Shown: piece after piece, positions 1-4,454 of the stretch | Position numbering within the stretch: the stretch's first letter is position 1 | How the letters are laid out: every line of letters starts with the position of its first letter | Assembly: GCA_001751085.1 (NCBI GenBank) | Contig: MAXP01000167.1 | Coordinates: 236-9,981 of the forward strand | Length of the DNA: 9,746 nt | Source of the DNA: Desulfobacterales bacterium C00003060 | GTDB lineage: Bacteria > Desulfobacterota > Desulfobacteria > Desulfobacterales > C00003060 | Reading direction: 5' to 3' | The notes under the pieces: generated by a model | Database searches by the model: none | What the model was told of the DNA's origin: nothing | What the model saw: the letters and a program-made list of their open reading frames with translations, nothing else | Made by a program: the position numbers and the translations under genes

Positions 1-51
1 CCGGAATCCACACATCTTACCCTGAGTTACTGAGTTATTGAGAAGACTTAC
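1..51 (+). repeat. Right end of a REP-containing miniature element (partial, cut by window edge)
   Basis: The first 28 bases match 4281-4308 with about three mismatches; both begin CCGGAATCCA and continue into ACATCT/CACCCTGA-like sequence. The copy ends in TTATTGAGAAG (35-45). That string is the exact reverse complement of 4152-4162, the left end of the full copy at 4148-4320, as expected of terminal inverted repeats. The start is off-window, so the hairpin arms are missing. It sits about 190 bases upstream of hemL. Confidence 0.6.
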
Positions 52-54
52 GTT

Positions 55-88
55 TCAACCCGGAACCGTGAAAACTGAACCGCTCAAC
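55..88. repeat. Short 7-8 bp periodic repeat, about five degenerate units
   Basis: The pentamers TCAAC, GGAAC, TGAAA, TGAAC and TCAAC start at 55, 62, 69, 76 and 84, a spacing of 7, 7, 7 and 8 bases. Read on the minus strand, this resembles the GTTCA repeat at 4402-4430. The function is unknown. It resembles the short tandemly repeated repetitive sequences described in other bacteria, notably the heptamers of cyanobacteria. No gene overlaps it. Confidence 0.4.
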
Positions 89-107
89 CCAGGTGTTAAC
101 AAAAAAC

Positions 108-136
108 TTGATTTTGACCAGGGCAGCAAGTAAATT
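108..136 (+). promoter_or_regulatory. Weak candidate sigma-70-type promoter upstream of hemL
   Basis: TTGATT (108-113) and TAAATT (131-136) each match four of six consensus bases and are separated by 17 bases. A second equally weak pair, TTGAGT (135-140) and CATAAA (157-162) with a 16-base spacer, lies just downstream. Either would give a leader of roughly 80-100 bases before hemL. Matches this weak occur by chance in AT-rich spacers, so this marks the likeliest place and not a proven promoter. Confidence 0.2.
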
Positions 137-243
137 GAGTTTATACTCCGCTGGATCATAAACTGCGCTTTCTTGTGGCAAAAGCTTCAGTTATGGCCGG
201 GCTGAGTATATCAAAATAAATCAAGGGGGAGCGATTGTTGTAG

Positions 244-1533
244 ATGAAACGAAACGTATCTGAAAAACTATTTGAACAGGCCCAAAAAGTCATCCCTGGA
301 GGTGTGAACAGCCCTGTGCGAGCTTGCCGTTCGGTGGGCGTAAAGCCTGTCTTTATACAGCGAGCAGAGGGTTCCAGGGTATTCGATGCCGACGGCAATG
401 CCTATATAGACTACGTCGGATCTTGGGGCCCTATGATCTTAGGGCATCGCCGTCCTGAAGTAATATCGGCCATCCAGGATGTACTTAAGCGAGGAACCAG
501 CTTTGGGGCCCCCACGGATCTTGAGATAGAACTGGCCGAAATGGTCACGGAAGCCGTTCCATCCGTTGAGATGGTCAGAATGGTCAACTCAGGAACCGAG
601 GCCACGATGAGCGCTATTCGCCTGGCCCGGGGCGTCACCGGCAGGGATCTGCTGATTAAATTCGACGGTTGCTATCATGGTCACGCCGATACCCTTCTTG
701 TGGCTGCCGGCTCAGGGGTCGCGACACTGGGTATTCCGGGTAGCCCAGGGGTCCCTGAGGCGTTTGTGCAGAACACCCTTTCCCTTCCCTATAATGACGA
801 AGAGCGAGTAACCGACGTAGTTTCTAAGAAGGGTGATAACATAGCAGCCATTATTGTTGAACCTGTGGCAGGAAACATGGGACTTGTTCCGGCTGAGGCA
901 GGGTTCTTAGAGACATTGAGGACATTAACACACAACCATGGGATCATCCTCATATTTGACGAGGTTATGACAGGCTTCCGTGTTGCTTATGGAGGCGCCC
1001 AGTCCATCTACGGTGTTGTGCCAGATCTTACCTGCCTGGGCAAGATCATTGGAGGCGGGCTCCCAGTAGGAGCCTACGGTGGAAAGAAAGAGATCATGAA
1101 AAAAGTCGCCCCTGAGGGCGATGTCTATCAAGCCGGCACCCTGTCCGGAAACCCAGTGGCCATGGCGGCAGGGATCAGTACGTTGAAATGTCTGCAACAC
1201 AGCGGATATTATGAAACCCTGGAAACAAGATCAGCTATGCTGGAAGCGGGCATCAGGGAGGCTGCCGACAAGGCAGGACTGCCTGCAACGACTAATCGGG
1301 TCGGCTCCATGATGGGACTATTTTTTACCGAAAAGCGCGTCTCAAACTTCGCAGAGGCACAGACAAGTGATCTGGCCATGTTTGCCGAATATTTCACGGG
1401 GATGCTGAAACGGGGTGTATACTTAGCCCCATCTCAATACGAGGCTCTTTTTGTGTCCAGTGCCCACAGTGAAGGAGACATCCAAGCGACGATCTCGACA
1501 GCCGGCGAGGTTTTTGGCGCTTTACGAATTTAG
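244..1533 (+). CDS. hemL: Glutamate-1-semialdehyde 2,1-aminomutase
   Basis: This cytoplasmic PLP enzyme converts glutamate-1-semialdehyde to 5-aminolevulinate, the last step of the C5 route to heme, siroheme and corrinoids. The 429-residue product is full length for the family and collinear with it: [12 protein letters not shown] near the N-terminus (17-28), NSGTEA (115-120), the PLP-stacking region CYHGH (143-147), FDEV with the pyridine-nitrogen aspartate D239, and [16 protein letters not shown] with the Schiff-base lysine K267. The C-terminal [14 protein letters not shown] block is also present. The start is constrained, because an in-frame TAG (241-243) immediately precedes the ATG. A purine-rich AAGGGGGA (223-230) lies 13 bases upstream, a little far for a ribosome site. 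It is first in a co-directional run with the F0 genes, and 96 bases separate it from atpZ, so co-transcription is plausible but unproven. HemL belongs to the class III aminotransferase fold, but the motifs make another specificity unlikely. Confidence 0.96.
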   Translation: MKRNVSEKLFEQAQKVIPGGVNSPVRACRSVGVKPVFIQRAEGSRVFDADGNAYIDYVGSWGPMILGHRRPEVISAIQDVLKRGTSFGAPTDLEIELAEMVTEAVPSVEMVRMVNSGTEATMSAIRLARGVTGRDLLIKFDGCYHGHADTLLVAAGSGVATLGIPGSPGVPEAFVQNTLSLPYNDEERVTDVVSKKGDNIAAIIVEPVAGNMGLVPAEAGFLETLRTLTHNHGIILIFDEVMTGFRVAYGGAQSIYGVVPDLTCLGKIIGGGLPVGAYGGKKEIMKKVAPEGDVYQAGTLSGNPVAMAAGISTLKCLQHSGYYETLETRSAMLEAGIREAADKAGLPATTNRVGSMMGLFFTEKRVSNFAEAQTSDLAMFAEYFTGMLKRGVYLAPSQYEALFVSSAHSEGDIQATISTAGEVFGALRI

Positions 1534-1580
1534 GGATTGACTTGCAAGCCACGATATGGTAAACGAATTTTGTTTTTTCG

Positions 1581-1610
1581 GAAACCGTGTGCTGTGTCCT
1601 GCACGGCTTC
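1581..1610 (+). other. Hairpin in the hemL-atpZ spacer
   Basis: The arms GAAACCGTG (1581-1589) and CACGGCTTC (1602-1610) pair at eight of nine positions around a 12-base loop. The downstream sequence is not a clean T-run, so it is not a good intrinsic terminator. It could stabilise or separate the hemL and atp parts of a shared transcript, or have no role. The rest of the 96-base spacer shows no convincing promoter. Confidence 0.35.
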
Positions 1611-1629
1611 TGAGTCAGTGTTCTTTGTG

Positions 1630-1848
1630 ATGAAAAAAGAGACCAAGAAACTGTTCAGGGAGCTATGGTATTACAGTAGCTTGAGTTTTTCCATTGCGCT
1701 GTCAGTGGTGATTGGCTTGGGCATTGGGTACTGGCTGGATAATCGTTTTAATACCTCTCCGTGCCTGACACTTATCTTTCTTGGTCTTGGTGTCGTTGCT
1801 GGATTTCGCAATATATACCTGGTCATGAAAAAAAGTCAAAAACTGTAA
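1630..1848 (+). CDS. atpZ: AtpZ/AtpI-family small membrane protein of the F0 cluster
   Basis: This is a 72-residue protein with a charged N-terminus (MKKETKKLFREL), two predicted membrane segments (about 16-35 and 44-64), and the family-typical GYWLDNRFNTSP loop between them, followed by GVVAGFRNIY and a basic tail. AtpZ/AtpI-family proteins are encoded at the head of many F0F1 operons and have been linked to Mg2+ handling and to c-ring assembly or stability; the exact role here is inferred. I chose the ATG at 1630 because it gives the usual length. The reading frame stays open back to a TTG at 1537, giving a 103-residue form, but those extra residues do not look like the family. No clear Shine-Dalgarno precedes 1630, so a GTG one codon earlier (1627) is possible. 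Its stop codon overlaps the ribosome site of atpI. Confidence 0.85.
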   Translation: MKKETKKLFRELWYYSSLSFSIALSVVIGLGIGYWLDNRFNTSPCLTLIFLGLGVVAGFRNIYLVMKKSQKL

Positions 1849-1865
1849 GGGGAAGACTTCGAGCT

Positions 1866-2252
1866 GTGCGCATAGAAAGAAATCTCTTGAAATTTATTAC
1901 GCTTTCTAACTGGATCCTGTTTTGTGCCGCCACGACCTTAGGGTTTGTCCTGGTGCCAGGCCCTTTTGCATGGGGAATCCTGGCTGGCGGCCTCATTGTG
2001 ACCATTAATTTTCAGCTCTTGTACCAGACTCTTAAGAAGGCCTTAACGCCACCGCATGTCGCGAAAACGGGTGTGGTGTTGGGCAAGTATTATATTCGTT
2101 TTTTTGCCTGTGCCCTTATCATATATGTACTTATTGCGGATCATTACGTAAACCCCTTGGGACTCATAATAGGGCTCTCCGTTGTGGTAACAAGCATATT
2201 GATAGCAACCCTTAATGAAGTAAGAAAAATAGTTTTTAAGGAGGCGGCGTGA
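1866..2252 (+). CDS. atpI: ATP synthase subunit I (AtpI)
   Basis: This is a 128-residue integral membrane protein with four predicted membrane segments (about 12-30, 33-55, 73-91 and 97-117). It matches the subunit I pattern in its GILAGGLIVTINFQLLY stretch and its short positively charged ends. Subunit I proteins are thought to chaperone assembly of the c-ring and are not part of the finished enzyme. No plausible ATG lies near the conserved start. I chose the GTG at 1866 because AAGGGGAA (1847-1854), overlapping the atpZ stop, lies 11 bases upstream and the length fits. A longer in-frame reading starting at 1761 would overlap atpZ by 88 bases and adds non-family residues. The stop is one base before the atpB ATG, which suggests translational coupling. 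Confidence 0.85.
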   Translation: MRIERNLLKFITLSNWILFCAATTLGFVLVPGPFAWGILAGGLIVTINFQLLYQTLKKALTPPHVAKTGVVLGKYYIRFFACALIIYVLIADHYVNPLGLIIGLSVVVTSILIATLNEVRKIVFKEAA

Positions 2253-2253
2253 T

Positions 2254-2943
2254 ATGGAACATCCCATTCTCTTTCTAGTGCAGTTGAGTGATCTTGTCGG
2301 CCTGGGGCATTTTGCCCACCTTTATCCCCATGTGATCTACACATGGTTTGTAATGCTCCTCCTGTTGGTGTTAGCGGTTCTTGCCACCAAGGGAATAGGT
2401 ATGATTCCAACAAAGGGGCAAAATGTCTTCGAGATCCTGATCGGAGGGATGGAAGATTTCATGGTGGACATTTCAGGAGAGGAAGGCCGTCGGTTTTTTC
2501 CGATACTTGCGACGATTTTCATCTATATCTTTGTCTGCAATCTTATCGGCCTGATTCCCGGGTTTTTTCCTCCCACCGCCAACCTTAATACTACCCTGTC
2601 TTGTGCCCTTGTTGTAGTTCCCTTGACCCATATAATAGGTGTCATGTATCACGGGCCCAAATACATCAAACACTTTTTGGGACCGGTGTGGTGGATGATA
2701 CCCATCATACTTCCGATAGAACTGATTGGACACACTGCACGGATTCTCTCGCTCAGCATTCGACTCTTTGGAAACATGAGCGGCCACGAACTGGTTTTGG
2801 CCATCCTGTTTATGCTGGCAGGCGCCTTTTTTGCTCCATTGCCGATCATGGCCTTGGGAATCTTTGTGTGCTTGGTTCAGGCCTTTGTGTTCTTTTTGCT
2901 TTCCATAATGTACTTTGCAGGTGCAATGGAAGAAGCCCATTAA
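2254..2943 (+). CDS. atpB: F0F1 ATP synthase subunit a
   Basis: Subunit a forms the two half-channels that carry the coupling ion to and from the c-ring in the cytoplasmic membrane. The 229-residue product is hydrophobic with about five or six membrane helices. It contains the hallmark SIRLFGNMSGHEL, with the essential arginine at R170 (E. coli R210), N174 and E179 (E. coli E219). It also has FVCNLIGLIPG (93-103) and a C-terminal helix with LVQAFVFFLLSIMY, where Q209 matches E. coli Q252. A strong Shine-Dalgarno, AAGGAGG (2238-2244), is 9 bases before the ATG, and the gene starts one base after atpI stops. It ends with tandem stops (TAATAA), 33 bases before atpE. Short for the family, as is common outside enterics. 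Confidence 0.96.
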   Translation: MEHPILFLVQLSDLVGLGHFAHLYPHVIYTWFVMLLLLVLAVLATKGIGMIPTKGQNVFEILIGGMEDFMVDISGEEGRRFFPILATIFIYIFVCNLIGLIPGFFPPTANLNTTLSCALVVVPLTHIIGVMYHGPKYIKHFLGPVWWMIPIILPIELIGHTARILSLSIRLFGNMSGHELVLAILFMLAGAFFAPLPIMALGIFVCLVQAFVFFLLSIMYFAGAMEEAH

Positions 2944-2976
2944 TAAAAACATTTTAACTAAAGGAGGTAAGAGTCA

Positions 2977-3354
2977 ATGTTCAAGAAACTGTCGATTTCC
3001 ACAATGGGGTCCGCGTTTTTCCTGGTTGCCCTTTCCACAGTAGCGTATGCTGCGGGCGCTGACATGGCCGTTGCCGGTCTGAAGTACTTCACAACATCGG
3101 TATTTGCCGCTGGTTTCGGTATCGGGATAGCAGCGTTTGGCACTGGCATCGGCCAGGGCTATGCAATCAGAGGTGCAGTTGAGGGTATTGCCAGGAACCC
3201 TGAGGCATCGGGTAAGGTAACTGTGACCATGCTGATTGGTCTGGCCATGGTCGAGTCCCTGTGTATCTACGCCCTGGTTATTTGCCTGATCCTTATTTAT
3301 GCGCATCCGCAATCTGCAGCGATTGCAGATCTGTTTTCAACAGTCACTCCTTAA
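2977..3354 (+). CDS. atpE: F0F1 ATP synthase subunit c with signal-peptide-like N-terminus
   Basis: This is the rotor-ring proteolipid that binds the coupling ion. At 125 residues it is longer than the usual 75-90. The first 25 residues (basic MFKK, hydrophobic core, then AYA before AGAD) look like a cleavable signal peptide, leaving a core of about 100 residues. The two-helix hairpin follows: a glycine-rich helix [16 protein letters not shown] (46-61), the polar loop ARNPEASGK (72-80) and a second helix with the ion-binding carboxylate E93. Q60, E93, S94 and Y98 sit where sodium-type rings carry Gln32, Glu65, Ser66 and Tyr70 (Ilyobacter numbering). The sodium-ring threonine (Thr67) is leucine here and the residue two before E93 is Met, so ion choice is unsettled. 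The Shine-Dalgarno AAGGAGGT (2961-2968) is strong, fitting a high-copy subunit. It is the last gene before the terminator; F1 genes are absent. Confidence 0.95.
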   Translation: MFKKLSISTMGSAFFLVALSTVAYAAGADMAVAGLKYFTTSVFAAGFGIGIAAFGTGIGQGYAIRGAVEGIARNPEASGKVTVTMLIGLAMVESLCIYALVICLILIYAHPQSAAIADLFSTVTP

Positions 3355-3365
3355 TTTTGTAAAAT
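3337..3365 (+). promoter_or_regulatory. Candidate sigma-70-type promoter for rex
   Basis: TCAACA (3337-3342, four of six) and TAAAAT (3360-3365, five of six) are separated by 17 bases and overlap the end of atpE. Transcription would begin near 3372, just before the terminator hairpin. The same bases include a small perfect palindrome, AATTTTGTAAAATT without its outer A (3353-3366), and a 5-bp hairpin (3367-3379). Confidence 0.3.
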
Positions 3366-3381
3366 TGATGAAACATCATCG

Positions 3382-3429
3382 AAGGGTTGCCTCGCCTGTC
3401 AGTGACGGGCGATGTGCAACCCTTTTTTT
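3382..3429 (+). terminator. Strong intrinsic terminator after atpE
   Basis: AAGGGTTGC (3382-3390) pairs perfectly with GCAACCCTT (3416-3424). An inner stem, TCGCCTGTC (3392-3400) with GACGGGCGA (3404-3412), pairs throughout with one G-T pair and an AGT loop. Seven T's (3423-3429) close the structure. The opposite strand has no matching T-run, so it works in the + direction only. It ends the atp transcript, but its T-run is just 33 bases before the rex ATG. Confidence 0.92.
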
Positions 3430-3462
3430 GTGTTGGTACGTGTGGATTGGTGGATTGTTCCC

Positions 3463-4128
3463 ATGAAATTTGAGAAAATCCCTTCTATTGCCGTGACTCG
3501 CCTTGCGGTTTATGCAAGAAAGCTTGAGCATTTAGACCAAAAAGGCGAAGAAGTGGTCTCGTCGGTTCGCCTGGCCGATATCTGCCGCATTAATCCTGCA
3601 CAGGTCCGCAAGGACCTGGCCTACTTTGGTCAATTCGGAATTAGAGGCCTTGGTTATTATGTAAAAGGCCTCCTCCTTGAGATTAGCAAGATCCTTGGCC
3701 TGGACAGGGAATGGCATTTCGGTTTGGTCGGTGTTGGGAATCTTGGCTGGGCACTCTTGAAACATGCCCAGTCTGTGAAAAAGGGGTACAGCTTTGTAGC
3801 AGCATTCGATAAAAGGCCAAACAGAATCGGCCTAAAAGTTGGAGACATACGGGTCGAGCCCTTGGAATCAATGAAGTGTATGGTCAAGGAAAAGGGTGTA
3901 GAGATCGGTGTGATTGCCGTAAAGCCGGAATGGGCTCAGGACGCTGCAGACAGGCTGGTAAGTGCCGGGGTTCGCGGCATTCTGAATTTCGCACCTGTTG
4001 AGCTCAATTCCCCGGCTTCTGTATCCATCGAAAATGTGGATTTCAGCCTCAAGCTTGGTGTCCTCTGTTACAGGCTCACCACAGCAAAATCAAAACGACA
4101 CCATATCACATCAAAACTAGGTGCGTGA
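3463..4128 (+). CDS. rex: Redox-sensing transcriptional repressor Rex
   Basis: Rex is a dimeric repressor that binds DNA when NADH is low and lets go when the NADH/NAD+ ratio rises. It controls respiratory and fermentative genes in many anaerobes and Gram-positive bacteria. The 221-residue product is normal length. It has an N-terminal winged helix with the family signature QVRKDLAYFGQFG (47-59) and RGLGYYV, then a Rossmann fold with GVGNLG (90-95) and the acidic residue D116 in AAFDKRP. The conserved GILNFAPVEL (172-181) and NVDF (191-194) follow. A small departure is IAVKPEWAQ (151-159), where relatives usually have a VPAEAAQ-like run. I chose the ATG at 3463 because the conserved MKFEKIPSIAVTRL starts there; the frame is open back to 3412, but that stretch is the terminator. 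GGTGG about 10 bases upstream is a modest ribosome site. Confidence 0.95.
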   Translation: MKFEKIPSIAVTRLAVYARKLEHLDQKGEEVVSSVRLADICRINPAQVRKDLAYFGQFGIRGLGYYVKGLLLEISKILGLDREWHFGLVGVGNLGWALLKHAQSVKKGYSFVAAFDKRPNRIGLKVGDIRVEPLESMKCMVKEKGVEIGVIAVKPEWAQDAADRLVSAGVRGILNFAPVELNSPASVSIENVDFSLKLGVLCYRLTTAKSKRHHITSKLGA

Positions 4129-4138
4129 CTCTCCCCCA

Positions 4139-4329
4139 CCTCGAACTGTAACTTCTCAATAAGTTGGGGTAGATTACATTTTGCGACTACTGCCCGTCAT
4201 TCCTGTGCCTGCCCTGGACTCTGATCCAGGGTTCGCAGGAATGACGGGCAGTATACATCCAAACGTCATTCCGGCGAAAGCCGGAATCCAGACATCTCAC
4301 CCTGACTTTTCGAGAAGTTACCTCGAACT
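4139..4329. repeat. Miniature REP-type element with terminal inverted repeats and 9-bp flanking direct repeats
   Basis: The element body spans 4148-4320. It opens with G then TAACTTCTC (4149-4157) and closes with GAGAAGTTA (4312-4320), an exact inverted repeat. Identical CCTCGAACT copies flank it at 4139-4147 and 4321-4329, like a target-site duplication. Inside are two hairpins. One has a perfect 18-bp stem (4188-4205 with 4236-4253) and an inner 7-bp stem (4212-4218 with 4225-4231). The other has an 8-bp stem, ATTCCGGC/GCCGGAAT, around GAAA (4268-4287). The CGTCATTCC...GGAATCCAG core is a dispersed palindrome type common in proteobacteria, often mis-called as short ORFs reading IPAKAGIQ or similar. 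It codes for no transposase. Between convergent rex and uvrA it may also act as a terminator. Confidence 0.75.
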
Positions 4330-4401
4330 TATACAACTCATTGATATCATATCGCTTGTGATATCCCATCACTTCAATACCCCATAAGCGCTAAGGTAAC
4401 C

Positions 4402-4433
4402 GTTCACGGGTTCAAAGGTTCAGGGGTTCAATA
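4402..4433. repeat. 8-bp tandem repeat, four GTTCA units
   Basis: GTTCA begins at 4402, 4410, 4418 and 4426, an exact 8-base period with variable trinucleotides (CGG, AAG, GGG, ATA) between. It lies just past the uvrA stop. The rest of 4330-4454 contains a 7-bp inverted repeat, GATATCA/TGATATC, and no gene. I see no strong terminator for uvrA here. Confidence 0.6.
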
Positions 4434-4454
4434 GAAATACATAACAGGTTACAA

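Noticed and set aside
93..103. Palindrome TGTTAACA upstream of hemL as a Rex or other operator
   Set aside because: Only an 8-bp core is symmetric and the flanks do not extend to a TTGTTAA-spacer-TTAACAA site, so chance is a sufficient explanation.
1537..1565. TTGACT at 1537-1542 as the -35 of a promoter for the atp genes
   Set aside because: The element at the proper spacing is TAAACG (three of six matches), and the better TATGGT is only 12 bases away.
2473..2952. A 159-codon minus-strand reading frame across atpB
   Set aside because: It is antisense to a fully conserved subunit a, and its lysine/glutamine-rich low-complexity sequence is what results from reading hydrophobic codons backwards.
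4355..4374. Rex-operator-like TTGTGA...TCAC sequence downstream of rex
   Set aside because: The half-site spacing is seven instead of the usual six bases, the right half ends TT and not AA, and it lies between two converging gene ends where no promoter is expected.
4181..4387. Open reading frame of 68 codons in the rex-uvrA spacer
   Set aside because: It reads SDPGFAGMT and VIPAKAGIQ, the well-known spurious translation of dispersed REP-type palindromes. It runs across the hairpins of the repeat element and has no ribosome site.
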